A stretch of 58,493 nt of DNA, from the NCBI GenBank assembly GCA_018401955.1, contig JAGYJT010000020.1, positions 1-58,493 of the forward strand, written 5' to 3'. The notes beneath the pieces are model-generated. The model was not told the DNA's origin, did not search any database, and saw nothing but the letters and a program-made list of their open reading frames with translations. The DNA comes from Chitinophagales bacterium (GTDB lineage Bacteria > Bacteroidota > Bacteroidia > Chitinophagales > CAIOSU01). Each line of letters starts with the position of its first letter. Position 1 is the stretch's first letter. Below are positions 34,807 through 42,890 of this stretch, one piece after another. The translations under genes and the position numbers were made by a program.

Positions 34807-36536
34807 AAAACACATCGCTAAAAATACGGTCTCTTGCGCGCTTGGCAATTTTGCTGGTGATATTGGTGCTAATCAACATCATTGGCCACAACCTTTACAC
34901 CCGCCTTGACCTTACCACCGAAAAACGCTACACCCTAGCCCCAGCTACCACCAGCCTACTACGCGATGTGGATGATGTGGTGTATGTGCAAGTGTATTTA
35001 GAAGGCAAATTCCCGGCAGGTTTTAAGCGCTTGCGCAATGCTACGGAAGAGATGTTGTATGAGTTTGCCAACGTATCGGGCGGCAAGGTGCAGTATCGTT
35101 TTGTTGATCCTTCGGCTGGTGAGTATGCCCAGCGAGAAACGTTGTACAAAAGCCTGTATGACAAGGGCCTATCGCCAACCAACTTACAGGTGAAAGAAAA
35201 TGACGGTACCAGTCAGCAAATCATTTTTCCAGGATTGCTGATGCGCTACCGTGGGCAAGAAGTACCGGTAAACCTGTTAGAAAACCGCCCAGGTTTTGCA
35301 CCCGACCAAGCATTGAATATCTCTATTGAGCTATTGGAGTATAAACTAGCCAACGGCATTAAGAAAGTAAGCCAGCGAGTTAGTCCACGCATCGGTATTT
35401 TGCAGGGCCATGGTGAGCTGGATACACTGCAAATGGCAGACATAATTACTACCCTTGGCGACCTAAAATATGACGTAAAGCTGGTTAACCTATCCAATAC
35501 CCTATCAGTAGCCAAGCGCTTTGAAACCCTGATAGTTGCCAAGCCCACCCAACCTTTTAACGAGCAAGATAAGTTTAAGCTCGATCAGTTTGTAATGCAC
35601 GGCGGCAGCATCCTTTGGCTGCTAGATGCTACCGATGCCGACATGGATAGCCTGAAAGGCCAACCTTTCCAAATGGCTAGCACTAGGGATTTGAACCTCG
35701 ATGACCAGCTTTTCCGCTACGGCGTGCGGTTTAACAACGATTTGGTGCAGGATATTCAGAGCAACGTAATACCTATTGTAGTAGGGCAAGGCAACCCACC
35801 ACAAACGCAGTTGTTGCCGTGGCCTTATTTCCCGGTGCTTAGCTCATATAGCAGCGACCCTAACGATACGCGCATGCCCAAACCACATACCATTGTGCGC
35901 AACTTGGATGCCATAGCTACACAGTTTATCAGTACTATTGATACTATTAAGGTGCCGGGCGTTAAGAAAACCCCATTGCTGTTTTCTTCAAAATACAGCA
36001 AAGCCATCCTTACCCCGGCCCGTATACACTTTGCTATACTTAAAGAGCAGCCAGACCCTAAGAACTATACCAAATCGTACATGCCCGTTTCGTGGTTGTT
36101 AGAGGGTAATTTTACCTCTGTGTTCAAAAACCGATTGTCTGCCGAAACCATACAAACGCTTAACGATTCATTAAGTAACGTTGGCTTTAAAGATGCGGGC
36201 GACTATGCCAAAATGATAGTGGTAGGCGACGGTGATATAATAGCCAACGCATTGGGCACCGATGGCAACCCTTACTTGTTGGGGTACTACCCATATACCC
36301 AGCAAACTTTTGCCAACAAAGATTTCATCCTTAACTGTATTGAGTATCTTACAGATGACGCCCAATTGATTGAGACCAGAAATAAAGAGATTAAGCTACG
36401 CATGCTAGATAAGGTTAAAGTGCGCGACCAAAAACTGATGTGGCAGGTAATCAATATGGGTGTGCCAGTGCTAATAGTGGCATTGTTTGGCCTAGCGTAC
36501 AATTTTATTCGCAGACGTAAATATGCCCGCAACTAA
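34797..36536 (+). CDS. gldG: Gliding motility protein GldG (ABC substrate/auxiliary part)
   Basis: A 579-residue protein with one membrane helix near the N-terminus (about residues 10-32, LARLAILLVILVLINIIGH) and one at the C-terminus (VPVLIVALFGLAYNFI). Between them is a large extracytoplasmic domain: LDLTTEKRYTLAPATTSLLRD opens it, and GILQGHGELDTLQMADIITT and DGDIIANALG lie further on. This is the GldG/ABC-transp-aux type domain. The frame overlaps gldF by 10 nt and the DUF4340 gene by one base (TAATG). Confidence 0.88.
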   Translation: MEMKNTSLKIRSLARLAILLVILVLINIIGHNLYTRLDLTTEKRYTLAPATTSLLRDVDDVVYVQVYLEGKFPAGFKRLRNATEEMLYEFANVSGGKVQYRFVDPSAGEYAQRETLYKSLYDKGLSPTNLQVKENDGTSQQIIFPGLLMRYRGQEVPVNLLENRPGFAPDQALNISIELLEYKLANGIKKVSQRVSPRIGILQGHGELDTLQMADIITTLGDLKYDVKLVNLSNTLSVAKRFETLIVAKPTQPFNEQDKFKLDQFVMHGGSILWLLDATDADMDSLKGQPFQMASTRDLNLDDQLFRYGVRFNNDLVQDIQSNVIPIVVGQGNPPQTQLLPWPYFPVLSSYSSDPNDTRMPKPHTIVRNLDAIATQFISTIDTIKVPGVKKTPLLFSSKYSKAILTPARIHFAILKEQPDPKNYTKSYMPVSWLLEGNFTSVFKNRLSAETIQTLNDSLSNVGFKDAGDYAKMIVVGDGDIIANALGTDGNPYLLGYYPYTQQTFANKDFILNCIEYLTDDAQLIETRNKEIKLRMLDKVKVRDQKLMWQVINMGVPVLIVALFGLAYNFIRRRKYARN

Positions 36537-37591
36537 TGAAAAAGAACCTGATATATGTGGCAATAGCTGTTGTGCTAGCGCTTATAGTTGGTTACTTGGT
36601 AAACCAAAACAGTAACCAATATGCAGTAGGTGATGATCAAAACTTCAAAACAACTAATATTGAAGACCTTGAGCGCATTTATATAGCCGCTAAAGATGGC
36701 CGTACCGTGAAGCTTGATAAACATGATGACCACTGGATAGTGAACGACTCGTTTAAGGCCATGCCGGCAAAAGTAGATTTGCTGCTAGGCACGCTCAAGA
36801 GCTTGGTAATATATTCGCCAGTGGCCGATGCCGCTAGAGACAATGTGGTTAAAGAACTGGCCACACATGGCCTTAAAGTAGAATTGTATGATGATGCGGA
36901 TGACGCACCCTTTAAAGTATATTTTGTAGGCAAGCCCGATCAAGGTCAAAATGCCAACAGTATGCTCATGCAAATTGACGGCAAATCGGCCAGGCAACCA
37001 CACATGGTGCATATACCTGGCTTTGTTGGCGACTTGCAAACCCGGTTTTTATTAACCACTACTGATTGGCGCGACCTTAGCGTGTTTAGTTATACCCTCG
37101 ATGAGATTAAGCAAGTGAAATATACCTATCACGAAATTCCTGCGGCTTCTTTTTCTTTAACCGTTGAAGGCGGCGATAACTTTACCCTGCAACACCCTGA
37201 TAACAGCACCCCTGCACCTCAAGACCTTTTATTTAAAGCGGGTATCAATAAGTTTCTTGATTCTTTCTCAAACCTAAATGCTGAGGCGGTTACCAACGAG
37301 TTTGCTTTTAAAGACAGTGTGCTCAACGGACCCAAATTTGCTACCATAACCGTAACCGCCAACAATGGTGAAAGCTCAGAATTGATTATGTACCGTATGC
37401 ACGCCAATCGCCGTACCAAAACCTTGTTTGATGCTGGTGGCAACCCCATTACCTATGACCCCGACCATTATTATGCCTTGTTTAACAATGGCAAAGACTT
37501 CGGCATTGTACAGCAATTTGTGTTTGGTAAGGTTTTGCGCCAATACAGCGACTTTATATTGAAGGACAAGGGCGAGTCGAACCCGCTTTAA
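36536..37591 (+). CDS. DUF4340 domain protein in gld operon
   Basis: A 351-residue protein with an N-terminal membrane anchor (about residues 5-22, LIYVAIAVVLALIVGYLV) and a large soluble beta domain. It begins with the DUF4340 opening ADIYEDLERIYIAAKDG-like block (here TTNIEDLERIYIAAKDGRTV), then repeated W-x-x-x-D strands. DUF4340 proteins are frequent partners of the GldFG-type ABC genes and may assist the extracytoplasmic part. Function is not known. Fourth and last gene of the gld operon, starting inside the gldG stop. Confidence 0.75.
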   Translation: MKKNLIYVAIAVVLALIVGYLVNQNSNQYAVGDDQNFKTTNIEDLERIYIAAKDGRTVKLDKHDDHWIVNDSFKAMPAKVDLLLGTLKSLVIYSPVADAARDNVVKELATHGLKVELYDDADDAPFKVYFVGKPDQGQNANSMLMQIDGKSARQPHMVHIPGFVGDLQTRFLLTTTDWRDLSVFSYTLDEIKQVKYTYHEIPAASFSLTVEGGDNFTLQHPDNSTPAPQDLLFKAGINKFLDSFSNLNAEAVTNEFAFKDSVLNGPKFATITVTANNGESSELIMYRMHANRRTKTLFDAGGNPITYDPDHYYALFNNGKDFGIVQQFVFGKVLRQYSDFILKDKGESNPL

Positions 37592-37686
37592 GAATAGGTT
37601 ACCATTTGCGGTATAGATATATAATTGTGTTTTAAGTATTTAGCATTCAGTTAAAAAGTCGCAATTTGTAGCTAAATAACTTCCCC

Positions 37687-38571
37687 ATGAAAGCCCCATT
37701 AGCCAGCCTTTTTGTGTTCTTGTTTTTGGTTGTGCACATGCCCAGCCAGGCACAGCTTGATATTCCACAAAAAAGTCCGAAAGCCACTATTTCATTTCGG
37801 GTTGGTAATACCGATGTAACCATTGACTACTGCAGCCCAGGTGTTAGGGGCCGTGGCATTTGGGGCAAATTGGTGCCTTATGATAAAATTTGGCGCGCTG
37901 GTGCAAACGAGGCAACTACCGTTACCATAAGCACCGATATTATTTTCGGTGGCTCCATATTGCTTAAAGGTAAATATGGTTTCTTTCTTATTCCGAGCAA
38001 AGACGGCCCGTGGACGGCTGTTTTCAATAAAGTATGGGACCAATGGGGAGCTTACAATTATGATAAAACATATGATGCGCTACGATTGCAAGTTGAAGCC
38101 AAACCTTTAACCGAGGTAGCAGAGCACCTGCGCTACCGTATAACCGAAAGGGATATTGAAAACGGTTTGATAGTAATGGAGTGGGAACGCAAGCAGGTAT
38201 TAATACCCTTTACTACAGATGCCATGAACCAGACCCTACTAAATGTTGAAACTGCCTTAAAGTTAGCCCAGGAAGAAGATAAATGGTGGATGAACATTGA
38301 AGCGGCAGAGTTTTTACTGGATAACTTTTGCGATGTAAACTTAGGCCTAGTATATGCCAATGCCAGTATACAGCTAAAACCAACCGTGCGCAACTATTGG
38401 GTAAAAGCCCAACTGCTCGCATGGAAAAACGACCTGCCCGGTGCTATTGCCGCAGCAGATAAAGCAACGGAGTTGAGCATTAAAGCCACAAAAGACGAAA
38501 AAGAGTATTACGCCAGTATAAAAGAGCAGCTGGAAAGCGCCAAAAATAAGTGGGAAAAAGGAGTTAACTAA
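37687..38571 (+). CDS. DUF2911 domain secreted protein
   Basis: A 294-residue exported protein with a signal peptide (MKAPLASLFVFLFLVVHMPS..AQAQL) and then a DUF2911 domain from about residue 25: SPKATISFRVGNTDVTIDYCSPGVRGRGIWG, YDKIWRAGANEATTVTIST and GKYGFFLIPSKDGPW are the family blocks. The C-terminal 100 residues are helical (AEFLLDNFCDVNLGLVYANA) and TPR-like. DUF2911 is beta-rich and uncharacterised, common in Bacteroidota. It ends 2 nt from the convergent enoyl-CoA hydratase gene. Confidence 0.8.
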   Translation: MKAPLASLFVFLFLVVHMPSQAQLDIPQKSPKATISFRVGNTDVTIDYCSPGVRGRGIWGKLVPYDKIWRAGANEATTVTISTDIIFGGSILLKGKYGFFLIPSKDGPWTAVFNKVWDQWGAYNYDKTYDALRLQVEAKPLTEVAEHLRYRITERDIENGLIVMEWERKQVLIPFTTDAMNQTLLNVETALKLAQEEDKWWMNIEAAEFLLDNFCDVNLGLVYANASIQLKPTVRNYWVKAQLLAWKNDLPGAIAAADKATELSIKATKDEKEYYASIKEQLESAKNKWEKGVN

Positions 38572-38573
38572 CC

Positions 38574-39353
38574 CTAGTTACCCTTAAACTCAGCCTTTCT
38601 CTTTTCAAGAAATGCAGCAACACCCTCTCGGTAATCATTAGTGGCACCTGCAATGTCTTGGCATTGGGCTTCATAATCCAACATGGTATCCAAATCGCTG
38701 TGGTATGATTTGTTGAGCATCCGCTTCATCAAGGCAATTGATTTGGTAGGAGCGTTTGCATAGTAATCGGTTACTGTTTTTACGGCTGGATCCAGCTCAT
38801 CTGCTGGCACCACACGGTTTACTAAGCCCAATTGCAAGGCCTCAGCAGCCTTTATGCGGCTACCCATGGTTGATAGCTCAAAAGCTTTGGCAGAGCCCAC
38901 CAAGCGCGGTAAGAAATACGACGAGCCCGAATCGAGCACCAAACCGATGTTAACAAACACCTCAATAAGAGTAGCGTTTTCGCTGGCCACAATAAAATCG
39001 CAAGCCAAGGCCAATGAGCAACCCGCACCAGCTGCTACGCCATTCAAGCGGCAAATAATGGGCTTGGGCATATTGCGCATAGCCCTAATAATAGGGTTGT
39101 AGCGCTTATGTATAGAGTCAGAAAAACTACGGTTGGGCTGCGCCATAGCCGCCTTCAAATCTTGGCCAGAGCAAAATGCTTTGCCTTCGCCAGTAAGCAC
39201 CACCGCACGCACCTCATTATCACGCTCAGCCTTTTTCAAAGCATCCTGTAGCTCATAGGTTAGCTCATCGTTAAAGGCATTAAACACGTCGGGCCTGTTA
39301 AGACTAATGGTTGCCACTTTATCAGTAACGGTATATAAAAGCGAATTGTACAT
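38574..39353 (-). CDS. Enoyl-CoA hydratase/isomerase family, PaaG-like
   Basis: A 259-residue crotonase-fold protein from ATG 39353 (MYNSLLYTVTDKVATISLNR); an in-frame ATG 84 nt upstream adds a non-conserved stretch. FCSGQDLKAAM and CRLNGVAAGAGCSLALACDFIVAS form the oxyanion hole, the second loop containing GxGCSLALACD. The catalytic position ILVDSGSSYFLPRLVG carries Asp (in GLVLDSGSSYFLPRLVG) in place of Glu, which is a PaaG/isomerase feature. It probably acts in aromatic or fatty acyl-CoA breakdown. No other paa genes are nearby. Confidence 0.8.
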   Translation of the reverse strand: MYNSLLYTVTDKVATISLNRPDVFNAFNDELTYELQDALKKAERDNEVRAVVLTGEGKAFCSGQDLKAAMAQPNRSFSDSIHKRYNPIIRAMRNMPKPIICRLNGVAAGAGCSLALACDFIVASENATLIEVFVNIGLVLDSGSSYFLPRLVGSAKAFELSTMGSRIKAAEALQLGLVNRVVPADELDPAVKTVTDYYANAPTKSIALMKRMLNKSYHSDLDTMLDYEAQCQDIAGATNDYREGVAAFLEKRKAEFKGN

Positions 39354-39859
39354 TTTGTCGATTTTGGGTAAAAATACAAAATCAAGACAGCCTTGTGAAC
39401 CCAATTTTGCGGTCAGCAACAATTTATTAAAAACCACATGAGTTGATTTTGTTCAACTAAATGTCATTTTTAGTTGCTTTTTCAACAAAATTTCACTATA
39501 ATTAAGAACATACGAGAACAAATTGCTTCAAATGGCAATAAATTATTGACTTTTTCGATAAACAATGGCAACTTTGCATTAACAATCAGTTGTTAACGCG
39601 GCTGGAGTTCAATAACAGTTAACGCTCACCGTTAACCACATTGTTTCACAAGGAGCTAAACTAGGTTTGAAAAAGGCGATTTGGGCAACCGGGTTGCCAT
39701 TCAAAACCCGCTGCAAGTTGCGGATTGCCAATTGCTTTGATAATTAACAATAATAAAATAGCAAAAGCTGCAAATAAGTTTTACAATGTGAAAGCTTAGC
39801 TGTAATTTTGCACTCTCTTAATCAAGAGGTAGAAATTTATAATTTATAAACCCATCACA
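39354..39859. other. Long non-coding stretch with promoter-like and hairpin signals
   Basis: No convincing gene. A TTG at 39546-39548 followed by CAACTTTG at 39569-39576 resembles a promoter. Around 39581-39740 are GTTAAC repeats and two short dyads (GGCAAC/GTTGCC near 39684-39698 and CGGGTT/AACCCG near 39690-39711) that share bases and could be alternatives. TAATTTTG at 39803-39810 is a second -7 candidate. A 26-codon frame from a TTG at 39667 is too weak to call. Confidence 0.4.
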
Positions 39860-39955
39860 GTGAAAACACTATTTTCCTTCAGTTTACTCGTTTTGAGCAG
39901 CATTTTCATGTTTTTTGTCGTGCTGTTCTTCTGGTTGATGCCAGCGCGTGACTAG
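39860..39955 (+). CDS. Candidate small membrane peptide
   Basis: A 31-codon frame from GTG 39860 to TAG 39953-39955, too short for ordinary gene calling. It encodes MKTLFSFSLLVLSSIFMFFV followed by VLFFWLMPARD, one strongly hydrophobic helix with a positive N-terminus and a short acidic tail. A TAATTTTG box lies 50 nt upstream and no other frame explains the region. It could be a real small membrane protein or chance hydrophobic sequence; no Shine-Dalgarno is obvious, which means little in this phylum. Confidence 0.35.
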   Translation: MKTLFSFSLLVLSSIFMFFVVLFFWLMPARD

Positions 39956-40084
39956 CATTTTTGCCGTTCTTTAAACGGTAGCAGGAATAGTGTGCCCCAT
40001 ATTTTGTTAACACCCGTTTAATGCAAGCTTTTAAGTTTGTAGCAGAATTGCTTTTGTGGATAACCCATATGTCCTACTCGACTA

Positions 40085-40564
40085 TTATGGGTGAGATTTG
40101 ATATACTGATTCGTGCCTCTGTATAGGTGAATTTTTTGCTTGCGCAGCCTTTCCTTTTCGTTTTGGAATTTTAGATTAGCTTTCCCAGGAACTCCAGACG
40201 AAACGATATATCCTGAAACCCTATCTAGTGGAGCGTTATGCTTGGTACGGAAGTTTTTTATAGTTGTTTCTATCTGCTTTACTGCCGAGGCGACTTCAAC
40301 CCCTTTTAACTCTACAAAATAATATGCCTCGTAAAATTCGTCAGATTGCTTCTTGTTACAGCTAATAAAGATAAAGTCAGAAATTTTGTGCCCGTGTTTT
40401 ATTAGGTAATCAACCTCAACTTTGTCTAAATCAATACGGCAAAACTTTGTTTTCTTTCGACTTTCAATTCTAAAGGTCTTATTATTATTAGTCGCAACCG
40501 TAGAATCCGCAAGGCAGGCATCAGGGCAATCTAGTAATTTCCTTATTGCGTTTTGGCAGCTCAC
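40085..40564 (-). CDS. Small PD-(D/E)XK-like protein, partner of ATPase
   Basis: A 159-residue protein starting at a GTG that overlaps the upstream ATPase stop by 4 nt (GTGA). The core holds a candidate PD-(D/E)XK nuclease arrangement: Asp63 in KISDFIFIS, Glu85 and Lys87 in YYFVELKG, then AVKQIETTIKNF with Gln97 on the following helix. A strand-turn-strand-helix order with E-x-K fits the nuclease fold but also short effector-like proteins. Two Cys pairs near the N-terminus (C3, C13, C17) could bind zinc. Coupled to an OLD-like ATPase, it looks like the effector half of a two-gene system. Confidence 0.55.
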   Translation of the reverse strand: MSCQNAIRKLLDCPDACLADSTVATNNNKTFRIESRKKTKFCRIDLDKVEVDYLIKHGHKISDFIFISCNKKQSDEFYEAYYFVELKGVEVASAVKQIETTIKNFRTKHNAPLDRVSGYIVSSGVPGKANLKFQNEKERLRKQKIHLYRGTNQYIKSHP

Positions 40565-41922
40565 TGTTCACTATATTGAATGTCCAGCAATTTGTTAAAA
40601 GCAACATCCAATATATCAGATACATCATCAATCGCAGTGGCATCAATCATCCTGTTGGTCTTGCTCATCAAATTTTTGGCTTTACCTTTATTGATGTAAT
40701 ACACACCAACATCTTCATAATTAAGCCAATAATCCTTCTTTACAATTTTGTTAATGTTCTTGGTTTCTTCTGGCCTACTCTTGGCAACTTCACCGGCTTT
40801 AACAAGATTGTTCAACGCCGTAAGCACATACGGGCTATGGGTGGTCATTAACAATTTGCTATTGCTTTCTTTGCATTTCATCACCAACCATTCTACCAGC
40901 GCCTTTTGCGTGGATGGGTATAGGTTAAGCTCAGGTTCTTCGATGATGAAATAATGTGGCCCAACTTCTTTATCTAGTGTAAGGTATTCAACTACCAACA
41001 TCAATGGCACTATGGTTTGGAAACCACTGGCAGCATCTTTAAGGTCAATGGCAGTATTGTCCTTTAAGTAAATCATATCCTTGCCACCTTCGTACTTATA
41101 GCTGATGCCCAACAAAGGGGTTTGGAAGTGTGGGATAGCAATACGGGCCTTTTCAAATGTAGCACCAAAATCAAGCAACCCTGGAGCCAATGGCACTTTA
41201 TTTTGCATCAGATTTAAGGTTAATCCTGAAATGGATGGTAAGAAGCCGCGTTCGGCAGGGATATACTGGGGGTTAATTTTATGAGCTAATTTCAAAGTCG
41301 AATTATACAACATAAAATTTCCCAACAATCTTTCGGCCAAAATAGCAGTGGTTTTCTTCACTTTATTACCTTCAGCCTTATTACTTTCACTGTTTAGAGA
41401 TTCGGCATCTCTTTTTATCTCATCAATAAGATAATCAAGTTTTCTTGCCAACCTAACATTAGTAACTCTCTCTCTATCAATAATATTAAGAAGTATATCG
41501 GGTGCATCTTGGATATCATTTACAAATTCGCTCCAGCTACTCTTGCCTTTCCATTCAAAATAGTCTCCCTTTAAACTTGCCAATATTTTTCGTAGATGTA
41601 AGATGCTATTTTTAATATGCACATTAAAATCATCCAGCGATTTGCGATCAGGCGAAAAAAATGCTGATTCTGTGCCACTTAAAATATTTGAATCATTCCA
41701 TGACATTTCCGTCCTCTCTGTAATCCACGGAATCTTGTTTGTCACTAAACTAGCTTCAATAAAACTTTTATTAGGAGCAATAGATTCATTCTTTATAAGC
41801 ACCAACTTCGCAATAGCACTCTTTCCTACTCCCTGTGGGCCAATCAACACGGTAAAGTCTTTCAACTCCATATTGATGTCCTTCAAAGGGCCAAAGTTCT
41901 TTACCTGTAAGCGATCTGACAT
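40561..41922 (-). CDS. AAA family ATPase, OLD-like
   Basis: A 453-residue ATPase of the ABC/SMC-related AAA type. Walker A is IGPQGVGKSAIAKL (residues 27-40), the Q-loop region follows, and the C-terminal half has HYFIIEEPELNLYPSTQKAL (Walker B with the double Glu) and LLMTTHSPYVLTALNNLV (His switch). No TOPRIM nuclease domain is fused, unlike full OLD proteins. The middle has a helical insertion rich in Lys and Glu. Composition is more AT-rich than neighbouring genes, which suits horizontal transfer. Its partner is the small nuclease-like gene just downstream, translated by a 4-nt overlap. Confidence 0.8.
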   Translation of the reverse strand: MSDRLQVKNFGPLKDINMELKDFTVLIGPQGVGKSAIAKLVLIKNESIAPNKSFIEASLVTNKIPWITERTEMSWNDSNILSGTESAFFSPDRKSLDDFNVHIKNSILHLRKILASLKGDYFEWKGKSSWSEFVNDIQDAPDILLNIIDRERVTNVRLARKLDYLIDEIKRDAESLNSESNKAEGNKVKKTTAILAERLLGNFMLYNSTLKLAHKINPQYIPAERGFLPSISGLTLNLMQNKVPLAPGLLDFGATFEKARIAIPHFQTPLLGISYKYEGGKDMIYLKDNTAIDLKDAASGFQTIVPLMLVVEYLTLDKEVGPHYFIIEEPELNLYPSTQKALVEWLVMKCKESNSKLLMTTHSPYVLTALNNLVKAGEVAKSRPEETKNINKIVKKDYWLNYEDVGVYYINKGKAKNLMSKTNRMIDATAIDDVSDILDVAFNKLLDIQYSEQ

Positions 41923-41951
41923 AGTCCTGTGGTATTATATCCTGTTGGCAA

Positions 41952-41959
41952 CAAAGATA
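41952..41959 (-). promoter_or_regulatory. -7 box of ATPase cassette
   Basis: TATCTTTG on the minus strand, 29 nt before the ATPase ATG at 41922. It matches TAnnTTTG exactly; no clear -33 element. Confidence 0.5.
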
Positions 41960-42068
41960 AGTATAATTAAAACTTGTGGATAACCATCCAATCTTGTTGA
42001 AAGAAACCAGCACCCAACTATAGCATTTTATCAAAAACCTACGTTATCTTTAGTATAGATATTTAGGT

Positions 42069-42710
42069 GTGAAAAGATTTATTATACTTTCAGCGTTGGG
42101 GATGCTAGTATTGTTGCTGTTTTGCAGCGCAGGGTACTGGTATATGGGCCGTATAACCAATGCGCACATCTATACTGACATCGAAAAAGTAGGCCAATAT
42201 GATGTTGCCTTGGTACTGGGCACCTCTAAGTATAATAAAAGCGGTACCCGCAACATGTACTTTTACCATCGCATTGATGCAGCAGTGGCCTTATACAATC
42301 ATGGAAAGGTAAAAAAGATATTGGTAAGCGGCGACAATGCGCAAAAGGAATATAATGAGCCGTTTGATATGCTCAAGGCGCTAATGGACCGAGGCATCCC
42401 TCGTAAAGATATTGTGCTTGACTATGCAGGCTTTCGTACATTCGACTCTATGGTTAGGGCAAATGAGGTGTTTGGCCAGCAAAGCTTTATAGTAGTTAGC
42501 CAACGTTTCCATTTAGAGCGTGCCTTGTACATTGGCATGGCCAAAAAAATGGATGTAGTAGGATACGTGGCACAAGACCCTCGCCAAAGCAACTTCCCAT
42601 TGTTTGCCCGCGAAGTAATGGCTCGCACCAAAGCCATGCTCGATTGCAAGCTACTAGGTACCACCCCACGCTTTTTAGGCCAAAAGGAAGTTATCGATAT
42701 GACCCTCTAA
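42069..42710 (+). CDS. SanA/YdcF-like (DUF218) envelope protein
   Basis: A 213-residue protein from GTG 42069, with one N-terminal membrane anchor (about residues 3-22, RFIILSALGMLVLLLFCSAGYW) and the DUF218 fold: DVALVLGTSKYN, NMYFYHRIDAAVALYNHGK, KILVSGDNAQKEYNEP and FRTFDSMVRANEVF are family blocks of the SanA branch, tied elsewhere to envelope permeability and vancomycin tolerance. A second member (30626-31252) lies 11 kb away, of a different branch. Single gene with its own upstream region. Confidence 0.78.
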   Translation: MKRFIILSALGMLVLLLFCSAGYWYMGRITNAHIYTDIEKVGQYDVALVLGTSKYNKSGTRNMYFYHRIDAAVALYNHGKVKKILVSGDNAQKEYNEPFDMLKALMDRGIPRKDIVLDYAGFRTFDSMVRANEVFGQQSFIVVSQRFHLERALYIGMAKKMDVVGYVAQDPRQSNFPLFAREVMARTKAMLDCKLLGTTPRFLGQKEVIDMTL

Positions 42711-42817
42711 GTCGAGTTTTAGGATGAAAAACCTTAAAACCTGTTAAAATTGGCTAATACCTTCCGCCATATTGGGTAATAGATTACTTTCACATCCGCT
42801 TATTATCAAATTATCTC

Positions 42818-42825
42818 TAAATTTG
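42818..42825 (+). promoter_or_regulatory. -7 box of the SurA/PpiC operon
   Basis: TAAATTTG matches TAnnTTTG, 65 nt before the ATG at 42891, leaving a leader of about 60 nt. Confidence 0.45.
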
Positions 42826-42890
42826 CGAGCTGGATACAACTTTATCCATACTTTTCAGTTCTATTCGTTATCTAAAGCGAAACATCGGTC

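Noticed and set aside
39667..39747. 26-codon frame from a TTG with an AAGGAG-like site upstream
   Set aside because: No conservation evidence, TTG start and no hydrophobic or domain pattern; the AAGGAG is weak support in a phylum that uses few Shine-Dalgarno sites.
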